A DNA stretch of 7,745 nucleotides from Planctomycetota bacterium (GTDB taxonomy: Bacteria > Planctomycetota > Planctomycetia > Planctomycetales > Planctomycetaceae): positions 1 through 7,745 of the forward strand of contig QWOR01000061.1 of the NCBI GenBank assembly GCA_003669575.1, read 5' to 3'. The notes beneath the pieces are model-generated. The model saw only the letters and a program-made list of their open reading frames with translations. It had not been told where the DNA came from and ran no database searches. The position numbers and the translations under genes are program-made. Position 1 is the stretch's first letter. Every line of letters begins with the position of its first letter. This document shows, one piece after another, positions 1-5,057 of the stretch.

Positions 1-816
1 CGCAAGTTCCCGCATGTGCCGGGCATCGACGCAGCTGGGGTGGTCGTCGAGAGCAGTTCTCCCGACTTTCCGGTCGGGACCGAAGTCATTGCCACGGGGC
101 ATGAGCTGGGGGTCGAGCGGTGGGGCGGCTGGGCGGAGTATGTCCGCGTTCCGGCGGCGTGGCTGGTGAAGCGGCCTGCTGGTCTCACGCTCGAAGAGTC
201 GATGATGCTCGGTACGGCGGGGTTTACGGCTGCTCAATCGGTTCAGGCACTGATCCATGCGGGGATTACTCCCGATCGCGGGCCGGTCGTCGTCACGGGT
301 GCGACGGGCGGGGTCGGTTCGCTCGCCCTGCGGATTCTGGCCCAGCTCGGGTATGAGGTCACAGCTGTCTCGGGGAAGAAAGATCGGGTCGACTGGCTCA
401 AGCAAATCGGGGCCAGGGCAGTGATCGACCGCGAGACATTTCTGGCGACTCCCAATCGTCCACTGCTGGCGGCGACGTGGGCCGGAGGTGTCGACACGGT
501 GGGTGGGACTGTGCTGGCCACACTGCTGAAGAGCGTGCAGCATCGCGGCTGTGTGTCGGCCTGCGGAGTCGTTGGTGGGGCGGATCTGCCGCTGACGGTC
601 TTTCCATTCATCCTGAGGGGTGTCACGCTCGCCGGGATCGACTCGGCCTGGTGCCCCGACGAGAACCGGCCCGAAATCTGGAACAAGCTGGCCACCGAGT
701 GGAAGCCGAAGCATCTCATTGCGGGGCGGACAGTGATCACGCTCGATGAGGCGGGGGCTGCAGTAGACACGATATTGAAGGGCGGAATTACGGGCCGGAC
801 AGTGATTCGAATCTAA
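1..816 (+). CDS. YhdH/AcuI-type NADPH-dependent quinone (acryloyl-CoA) reductase, 5' truncated
   Basis: This is the C-terminal 271 residues of a zinc-free medium-chain dehydrogenase/reductase. The frame is open to the first base and begins RKFPHVPGIDAAG, the conserved end of the N-terminal GroES-like domain in the YhdH/AcuI group, so the GTG at position 16 is an internal Val codon and not a start. About 55 residues are missing compared with the usual ~325. The family motif GTAGFTAAQ lies at visible residues 71-79. The dinucleotide-binding loop GATGGVGS (about 100-107) follows a hydrophobic beta strand, as in a Rossmann fold. The protein ends GRTVIRI, typical for the group. Characterised relatives reduce acryloyl-CoA to propionyl-CoA with NADPH (a detoxification step) or act as quinone oxidoreductases. 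The substrate here is inferred from family only. It is cytosolic. The next gene on the strand is more than 300 bases away, so nothing suggests an operon with the Hsp20 genes. Confidence 0.9.
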   Translation, partial: RKFPHVPGIDAAGVVVESSSPDFPVGTEVIATGHELGVERWGGWAEYVRVPAAWLVKRPAGLTLEESMMLGTAGFTAAQSVQALIHAGITPDRGPVVVTGATGGVGSLALRILAQLGYEVTAVSGKKDRVDWLKQIGARAVIDRETFLATPNRPLLAATWAGGVDTVGGTVLATLLKSVQHRGCVSACGVVGGADLPLTVFPFILRGVTLAGIDSAWCPDENRPEIWNKLATEWKPKHLIAGRTVITLDEAGAAVDTILKGGITGRTVIRI

Positions 817-984
817 GCGCGGGAGAGTCACGTCGGGCGGTGCAAACATCTCAAATGTCGGACCTCTGAAGTTTGAGTGGCATACACCGCCGGGTGAGCC
901 CGAAGGCCGTCGATTCGTTTATCAATTCGCAATGCAGACCGTGAACACTGCCCGGGAAGCGGCTCCGGGGACGAGCAGATTTTG

Positions 985-1034
985 CTGTCAAGCTGGCAGT
1001 CCGGCTGATTGGCCGGACTTGCCAATCCTGACAG
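985..1034 (+). repeat. Long imperfect inverted repeat (hairpin) upstream of the Hsp20 operon
   Basis: Three blocks pair in order around a 6-base loop. CTGTCA (985-990) pairs with TGACAG (1029-1034), TGGCA (994-998) with TGCCA (1020-1024), and GTCCGGC (999-1005) with GCCGGAC (1012-1018). That gives 18 base pairs, interrupted by a 3x4 internal loop and one bulged T at 1019. There is no U tract on either side in the sense expected for an intrinsic terminator. An alternative pairing, GATTGG (1007-1012) with CCAATC (1022-1027), would exclude the main stem. It could be an operator, a leader-RNA structure, a rho-type termination or processing site, or a copy of a dispersed palindromic repeat. Confidence 0.65.
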
Positions 1035-1111
1035 TCCTCGCAGCATTTCATTACGAGTTATCCACTTACATCACGCCGGAAGCATTGCGATGCTGGGGGG
1101 AACAGTCTTTG

Positions 1112-1157
1112 CATGGATATGAATGCGTTCCGCTTTTTGCTCAGGAGTATTGCCATG
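1112..1157 (+). promoter_or_regulatory. Candidate FourU-like RNA thermometer over the Hsp20 ribosome-binding site and start
   Basis: UUUUU at 1134-1138 can pair with AGGAG at 1143-1147 across a GCUC tetraloop, giving A-U and G-U pairs exactly over the Shine-Dalgarno sequence. CAUGG at 1112-1116 can also pair with CCAUG at 1153-1157, covering the start codon, and AUAU 1117-1120 can pair with GUAU 1147-1150 as a partly competing extension. Weak U-to-AGGA pairing over the ribosome-binding site is the hallmark of FourU thermometers, and thermometers commonly control Hsp20 genes. The pairing is seen in the sequence; the regulatory role is inference, since short stems of this kind can arise by chance. 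Confidence 0.35.
1143..1147 (+). promoter_or_regulatory. Ribosome-binding site AGGAG deciding the first Hsp20 start
   Basis: AGGAG lies 7 bases before the ATG at 1155, which is near-ideal spacing. The earlier in-frame ATG at 1113 has only a G run further upstream and would add 14 residues not expected in the family, so 1155 is preferred. Confidence 0.75.
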
Positions 1158-1637
1158 GCCGTCTTTCGTTGGGGGAGTGCCTTCGACGCTTTCCGCGACC
1201 TGGAGCGGGAGATGGATCATCTTCTGCACAGCGTCAACATGGCGTTCGAGGGATTGCGGATTGGCCGTCCCTTTCCAGCTGTGAATATTTATGAGCTGGA
1301 AGGTGAGTACCTGCTGACCGCCGAATTGCCGGGAACGCGGGTGGAGGATCTTGATCTGAGCGTGGCCAATGGCATGCTCACCATCCGGGGCCGCCGCACT
1401 GCGATGCCCGAAGTGAATGAACAACAGTTCCGCCGCAGTGAGCGTGCCCAGGGAGATTGGGAACGCAGCTTCCATCTGCCCGAGAGAGTCCAAGAGGACG
1501 GATTGCACGCGGAACTGAATAATGGCGTTCTGAAGCTGCATCTGCCCAAGGCTCCGTCGACCGTACCCCGTCAGATTCCCGTGAGTAACGGTCATACCGC
1601 CCCGCTGGCCATCGAAACTCGAGGAGAGCGGACATGA
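1155..1637 (+). CDS. Small heat-shock protein, Hsp20/alpha-crystallin family (first of a pair)
   Basis: This is an ATP-independent holdase chaperone of 160 residues that is expected to bind unfolding proteins in the cytoplasm as part of large oligomers. The N-terminal arm (1-38) contains an amphipathic DLEREMDHLL segment at about 15-24, typical of bacterial Hsp20 proteins. The alpha-crystallin domain spans roughly 40-133, with the strand YLLTAELPG (52-60) and the signature NGVLKLHLPK (123-132). The C-terminal tail carries the I-x-I/V-type motif I141-P-V143, which docks neighbouring dimers, followed by a flexible polar end. The start at 1155 is chosen over 1113 because of the AGGAG sequence 7 bases upstream. 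The stop overlaps the next gene's start as ATGA, so both are probably translated from one mRNA. Leader pairing suggests possible temperature control. No signal peptide is seen. Confidence 0.93.
   Translation: MAVFRWGSAFDAFRDLEREMDHLLHSVNMAFEGLRIGRPFPAVNIYELEGEYLLTAELPGTRVEDLDLSVANGMLTIRGRRTAMPEVNEQQFRRSERAQGDWERSFHLPERVQEDGLHAELNNGVLKLHLPKAPSTVPRQIPVSNGHTAPLAIETRGERT
1621..1628 (+). promoter_or_regulatory. Ribosome-binding site GAGGAGAG for the second Hsp20
   Basis: This strong purine-rich Shine-Dalgarno sequence lies inside the last codons of the first Hsp20 gene, 5 bases before the ATG at 1634. It supports the overlapping start and efficient coupled or independent initiation. Confidence 0.7.
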
Positions 1638-2056
1638 GTACCGAACTGAATCCCCGCAGTGCCGATTTGCCGGCACGCACACAAGACGCCGCCCCCGCGG
1701 CAACCACAGCTGCGCCGCCTCAGCATTGGGTCTGCACGCCGCCGATCGACATCTTTGAGACACCCGAAGGGCTCGTGTTGCGAGCCGACCTGCCGGGGGT
1801 GACTGCGGAGACGCTCGACGTTCAGGTGCAGGACAATAAGCTGACCCTGCTGGGCCGGGTGGCTGAGCAGGCTCCCGTCGGTGCGAACCTGATTCATCAG
1901 GAGTACCACGTGGGCGACTTCGTGCGCTCATTCATCCTGAGCGACGATGTCGACCATGATCGCATCACGGCGAAGATCTCGAACGGCGTGCTCGATCTGT
2001 TGCTGCCGCGGATTCCCAAGGCGGAGCCACGCAAGATTCAAGTCCGGGCCGACTGA
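1634..2056 (+). CDS. Small heat-shock protein, Hsp20/alpha-crystallin family (second of a pair)
   Basis: This is a 140-residue Hsp20 chaperone, clearly diverged from its upstream partner and not a recent duplicate. Its N-terminal arm is short, low-complexity and rich in Ala, Thr and Pro (about 11-30), without the DLEREM helix of the first protein. The alpha-crystallin domain covers about 35-126: PPIDIFETPEG opens it, LVLRADLPGV follows, and NGVLDLLLPR (117-126) is the signature. The tail has the I-x-V motif I135-Q-V137 in KIQV. The ATG overlaps the preceding TGA by four bases (1634-1637), so the two are translationally coupled. Known paired Hsp20 systems such as E. coli IbpA/IbpB cooperate in co-aggregates; a similar division of labour here is inference. 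After its stop there are only 62 bases before the convergent regulator gene, and no clear terminator. Confidence 0.93.
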   Translation: MSTELNPRSADLPARTQDAAPAATTAAPPQHWVCTPPIDIFETPEGLVLRADLPGVTAETLDVQVQDNKLTLLGRVAEQAPVGANLIHQEYHVGDFVRSFILSDDVDHDRITAKISNGVLDLLLPRIPKAEPRKIQVRAD

Positions 2057-2118
2057 TCCCGGCTATCCACGGCTCAGCATGAGCTTCGCCCTCCCGGCTG
2101 GCCTGCAACCGCGACACG

Positions 2119-2457
2119 CTACTTGGTCTTCTCGCAAGGAACCTCGATGCGACAACAGCCGAGGTCAAGAAACTGCGAGCGCTGACCCTTGACCGTTTTC
2201 AGCATGTCTTCGCGGAGGCGATAGTAAATAAACCGTCCGTCGCGTTGCGGGTCGACCAGATGGGCGTGTTTGAGAATCTGCAGGTGGTGAGACGCGGTGA
2301 CGATTTCCACTTCGAGCGTCTCGGCGATATCACTGACGGTCATTTCACCTTGGCGTAAGAGATCGACAATCCGCAAACGCAGCGGTTCGCCCAGTGCCTT
2401 GAGCAGGTTGGCACAGATGTCCGCTTGAAACGCGTCGTTGGGTTTGGGCTCACTCAC
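2119..2457 (-). CDS. ArsR/SmtB-family winged-helix transcriptional regulator
   Basis: This is a 112-residue DNA-binding repressor-type protein. The ANLLKALGEPLRLRIVDLL segment (about 16-34) is the hallmark first part of the ArsR fold. The helix-turn-helix lies at about 39-64 (MTVSDIAETL, then the recognition helix around TASHHLQILKHA), and the beta wing at about 66-81 (VDPQRDGRFIYYRL). The classical metal-binding ELCVCDL motif is absent, since the equivalent stretch reads GEMTVSDIA. Instead there is a C-terminal cluster, Cys101-Cys102 and Cys108, plus Cys15, which could bind metal or respond to redox; this is inference. The start is GTG at 2457, supported by GAGGA 9 bases upstream (2467-2471). 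It lies downstream of the acylase on the same strand with a 212-base gap, and is convergent to the Hsp20 pair. The target is unknown; ArsR proteins often regulate themselves. Confidence 0.9.
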   Translation of the reverse strand: MSEPKPNDAFQADICANLLKALGEPLRLRIVDLLRQGEMTVSDIAETLEVEIVTASHHLQILKHAHLVDPQRDGRFIYYRLREDMLKTVKGQRSQFLDLGCCRIEVPCEKTK

Positions 2458-2466
2458 CGTTGGTGA

Positions 2467-2471
2467 TCCTC
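2467..2471 (-). promoter_or_regulatory. Ribosome-binding site GAGGA for the ArsR-type gene
   Basis: On the minus strand GAGGA lies 9 bases before the GTG at 2457. No in-frame ATG is available nearby, so it fixes the GTG start. Confidence 0.6.
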
Positions 2472-2594
2472 GACAGAGAACGGCATGCTGATACGGTCGT
2501 AAGGTGCCATGAACAAATCGGGCGGTCGCGACGGATAGAACTCAACAGGTAGAGAGACGCCAGTCGCGAAGCCGGAATTGATATCGCAGAAGCG

Positions 2595-2612
2595 GCCCTC
2601 AATCGCGAGGGC
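2595..2612 (-). repeat. GC-rich 6-bp hairpin in the acylase-ArsR gap
   Basis: GCCCTC (2595-2600) pairs with GAGGGC (2607-2612) across a 6-base loop. It overlaps the longer inverted repeat at 2610-2650 by three bases, so the two cannot both form fully. No U tract follows on the minus strand. It could be a weak terminator element for the acylase or part of the ArsR control region. Confidence 0.4.
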
Positions 2613-2650
2613 GGGCCAGAGGTGATACGACATGACACCACTGGCCCGTC
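2610..2650 (-). terminator. Strong inverted repeat just after the acylase stop (terminator-like or operator)
   Basis: GGCGGGCCAG (2610-2619) pairs with CTGGCCCGTC (2641-2650) with one G-T wobble. After an A/A mismatch, GGTG (2621-2624) pairs with CACC (2636-2639) around an 11-base loop. Read on the minus strand, it begins 19 bases after the acylase TAG, where a transcription terminator or a 3'-end stabilising hairpin is expected. It lacks a U tract, so intrinsic termination is uncertain. An operator role for the neighbouring ArsR-type protein is possible, but it lies over 150 bases from that gene's start. Confidence 0.5.
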
Positions 2651-2669
2651 TCGATTCGCAAGTTGTCGC

Positions 2670-4796
2670 CTAGGGAGTTGTGGTTTTGACCGTCAGCGTG
2701 CGGGTCGACTCGATGTTGGCCTTCAAGTCTTTTTCGGCCCACCAGGTCGGCTTCATCTGCAGTTTGGAGTACAGCTTCTCCCCCTGGTCGGTGTAGTGCT
2801 TGGACTTCGGATTGCCGCTCTGGCCCCACGGGGTACAGGTCAGTGATTCGATCCCGTCCTTGTGGAAGAACATCAGAATCACCGCCATCGAGCCGCTGTT
2901 GGCGACAAACTGCCCCGGCCGGGCGGTGTTATCCTTCGTGCGAACGTCGAAGAGCGTCTCCGAGAAGTTCACTTCCTTGTGTCCGGAATCAAACTCGCAT
3001 CCGCCAGTCGGGAACAGCTGTTCGTCACGGCCGACCTTGTGGATGTCACCCCACGCGACATCCCACTTGCCGTACTTCGTCTGCATCTCGTCGATGGTCT
3101 TGTGCAAAACATCGAGGGCCTGGGCCTGTTGCTCAGCGTTGAAATGTCCGCCCTTGTCCAGGCACTTCAGGTCCATTTCGTTACCGAGCTTGAGCCGCCA
3201 AAACTTGTAGAGCGAGGTGGCTGTGGCCTCGGGCGTGAAGTGTCCGTTCCACTCCAACAGGGTTTTGACAGCAGCTGCGAACTGGGCGTTCGTCAACTTG
3301 TCTTTCCCAACGGCGTCGACCGCCAGCTTCAGTTCCTGCTGCCAGCGTGGGGCGTGCACATCATAGACATCCATCGTGTAAGCGATGGCTTCTTCACGGG
3401 TGACGGAGTCATCGTTGTGCAGCAGCGATCGAATGCGGAGGCTGCGGGGATTCTCGGTGTCCCAGGAGACGTTGTAGATGTAGTCTCGGTACTTGTCCCG
3501 CGTGAATGGAGAGTCCTCCATCATGTTGAGCGGGCTGATGTTGCAGTTCTGCATGTAGCCCTGAGGCGGATTGAAAATGTGGACCAGGTCCTCGACCGGA
3601 TGAATTCCCTTCCAGGCGGTCTTTGAGGTATGTCCCGGAACCGGTCGGCTCCAGTCGTAACCTTCCGGTCGATCGGGAGTGACTCCGCAGCGGACGTAAC
3701 CGATGTCGCCATGGACGTCGGCGAACATGATGTTCTGGGGATTGAACTCCCCCTTGCCGATGGCTTTGAAGAACTCCTTCGAGGTTTTCGACATCACCAT
3801 CTCGTAACCCTGCTGCATCATGCCGGTCATCTCGATGAGCGGCGCAGCCCCGACCAGCGCAGTACCCTTCTTGAGGTCTGGTTCACTGATCACCGGGCCG
3901 AGGTGGGTGTAGAGAGCGGGCTTGATGGAGGGCTTTTCGCCTTTGACCGCGATGTTGAACAGCTCCATTTTCATGGGCTTCCACTCACCGTCGTATTCAT
4001 ACTCGAGCTGTTTCTTGAAGCGGATTTTCATTTCATACACGTCAGCGGTGTCGGGGCCACCGGTGGTGAGCGCCCAGCCGACTTGCTGGTTGTGCCCGAT
4101 CGCCAGGAGCGGTGAGCCAATCAAAAAGTACCCGTTCATGTGCACGTCTCCGGCGTGGACGCGTGCCTCGTACAGCACCGCCAGGCCTTCCCAGGTGAGA
4201 TGCGGGTCGGAGAGCAGGATCGGGACATTGTCCGCCGAACGGGAGGGAGAGACGGCCCATTCATTCGATCCCATGGGGGGCCGCTTCGAATTGGGTTCTT
4301 CGTCCTTTTCGTCATTGATTGTTCCCAGCGGCCAACGCAGCATCATCGCGCGGCCAATGGTCAGGATCTGCCAGGGCTCGATCTTCACGGCATATTCGGG
4401 CACTTCTTCCGGGTGCTCATCGATATAGGCCTGCACCCCTGCCGTGAAGCTCTCGACCATCGCCCGCAAGTGGGCTGGCATGGTGGCGATTGACTTCTTG
4501 GCGTTCGCCTCATTGCGACAGAGTCGCATGATGTAGTCCTGTTCGGCGTACTGGGGGCCAAAGTGTTCAGCCATCGTACCCATGCCGGTATGAATCGCCG
4601 AGTAGATGTCGAGCAGACGGTCCTCAGCCTGCGCGTAGCCCAGTCCGTAGGCCCCACTGGCGGGCGAATCGGCGTAAATGTGGGGCACTCCCCAAGTGTC
4701 GCGGTGAATCGTGACCTGGTGGTCTGCTCCGACGACGGAACTTGTCACGCATAAGACGAGTGACATCAAGGCAATAATGGAAGTGTTCCGCCGCAT
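2670..4796 (-). CDS. Exported penicillin acylase-family Ntn hydrolase
   Basis: This is a 708-residue precursor of the penicillin amidase/AHL acylase family, whose members hydrolyse amide bonds (penicillins, N-acyl homoserine lactones, other acylated compounds) after self-cleavage. The N-terminus has Arg-Arg and then a hydrophobic stretch (about 6-20), with a signal-peptidase site likely near VVGA (to residue 24). The Cys in LVLC does not fit a lipobox. TWGVPHIYA (about 34-42) and GYAQAEDRL (53-61) are family motifs. The nucleophile is Ser177 in GSNEWAV, where the chain should be cut into an alpha part of about 150 residues and a beta part of about 530. SDPHL (196-200) and the Asn354 region QNIMFADVHGDIGY match active-site motifs. 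The ATG at 4796 is chosen over an upstream TTG at 4820 because of GAGGA 7 bases before it and the better signal peptide. It is divergent from the M16 peptidase. The substrate cannot be told from sequence; a periplasmic or outer location is inferred. Confidence 0.92.
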   Translation of the reverse strand: MRRNTSIIALMSLVLCVTSSVVGADHQVTIHRDTWGVPHIYADSPASGAYGLGYAQAEDRLLDIYSAIHTGMGTMAEHFGPQYAEQDYIMRLCRNEANAKKSIATMPAHLRAMVESFTAGVQAYIDEHPEEVPEYAVKIEPWQILTIGRAMMLRWPLGTINDEKDEEPNSKRPPMGSNEWAVSPSRSADNVPILLSDPHLTWEGLAVLYEARVHAGDVHMNGYFLIGSPLLAIGHNQQVGWALTTGGPDTADVYEMKIRFKKQLEYEYDGEWKPMKMELFNIAVKGEKPSIKPALYTHLGPVISEPDLKKGTALVGAAPLIEMTGMMQQGYEMVMSKTSKEFFKAIGKGEFNPQNIMFADVHGDIGYVRCGVTPDRPEGYDWSRPVPGHTSKTAWKGIHPVEDLVHIFNPPQGYMQNCNISPLNMMEDSPFTRDKYRDYIYNVSWDTENPRSLRIRSLLHNDDSVTREEAIAYTMDVYDVHAPRWQQELKLAVDAVGKDKLTNAQFAAAVKTLLEWNGHFTPEATATSLYKFWRLKLGNEMDLKCLDKGGHFNAEQQAQALDVLHKTIDEMQTKYGKWDVAWGDIHKVGRDEQLFPTGGCEFDSGHKEVNFSETLFDVRTKDNTARPGQFVANSGSMAVILMFFHKDGIESLTCTPWGQSGNPKSKHYTDQGEKLYSKLQMKPTWWAEKDLKANIESTRTLTVKTTTP

Positions 4797-4803
4797 CTCA
4801 AAT

Positions 4804-4808
4804 TCCTC
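4804..4808 (-). promoter_or_regulatory. Ribosome-binding site GAGGA for the acylase
   Basis: On the minus strand GAGGA lies 7 bases upstream of the ATG at 4796. This spacing selects that ATG over the in-frame TTG at 4820. Confidence 0.65.
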
Positions 4809-4848
4809 GATGGATGACAACCAATGACAAGCCGATCACCGTAACATA

Positions 4849-4873
4849 CCCACACTCACTACTCCAGTGTGGG
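4849..4873. promoter_or_regulatory. Perfect 8-bp palindrome in the divergent acylase/M16 intergenic region
   Basis: CCCACACT (4849-4856) and AGTGTGGG (4866-4873) form a perfect inverted repeat with a 9-base spacer. It sits 53 bases upstream of the acylase ATG, where a promoter or 5' leader is expected, and about 185 bases upstream of the M16 start. A weaker repeat, AACAG (4876-4880) with CTGTT (4889-4893), is next to it. The centre-to-centre spacing of the half-sites, about 17 bases, would fit a dimeric repressor or activator, or an mRNA leader hairpin. No convincing -35/-10 pair could be assigned on either strand in the rest of the 261-base gap. Confidence 0.45.
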
Positions 4874-5057
4874 GGAACAGGCTTCAAACTGTTGGCAAAA
4901 TGATCGATGCCGAAACGAGAAGAGTGAGCGGAGGAGAGGGGGGACAAGCTCCAATCCCAGTTCCCGGTTTCAGCCCAGACTGCTACTATCCTGACGTGGA
5001 GTGATCTCATGGAATCGGATCGCTCATGACATTTCGCCCCGAAGGCAGCAATTCACC

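Larger units (their letters stand above)
817..1154 (+). other. Gene-free leader between the reductase and the Hsp20 operon
   Basis: This stretch of 338 bases contains no convincing gene. Short open frames crossing it have no recognisable protein character and run into the Hsp20 gene in another frame. It holds a large inverted repeat (985-1034) and, at its end, the Hsp20 ribosome-binding region with possible self-pairing. No CIRCE element (TTAGCACTC with its inverted copy) and no clear sigma-32-type promoter was found. TTGCCA at 1019-1024 resembles a -35 box but has no good partner at the right distance. No hairpin with a U tract was seen after the reductase stop. Confidence 0.7.

Noticed and set aside
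243..770. 175-codon minus-strand open frame inside the reductase gene
   Set aside because: It overlaps the Rossmann domain coding region entirely, and its Ser/Pro/Arg-rich translation matches no family.
850..877. CTCAAA/TTTGAG inverted repeat after the reductase gene as a terminator
   Set aside because: Only six base pairs with a 16-base loop and no U tract; likely chance.
932..1294. 120-codon plus-strand open frame across the Hsp20 leader
   Set aside because: It overlaps the first 140 bases of the Hsp20 gene in another frame, has no clear ribosome-binding site and no recognisable domain.
2072..2084. Small hairpin GCTCA/TGAGC after the second Hsp20 gene as a terminator
   Set aside because: There are only five base pairs with a three-base loop and no U tract; too weak to call.
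2862..3626. 254-codon open frame on the plus strand opposite the acylase gene
   Set aside because: It runs antisense through conserved acylase sequence, has no recognisable motif, and arises from the GC-rich codon pattern of the real gene.
4961..4989. Possible promoter (TTCCCG, 17-base spacer, TACTAT) upstream of the M16 gene
   Set aside because: Matches to the -35 and -10 consensus are too poor (about half of the positions) to support a call.
4798..5010. 70-codon minus-strand open frame in the divergent intergenic region
   Set aside because: It overlaps the acylase start in a different frame and spans the palindrome. No family features or ribosome-binding site were seen.
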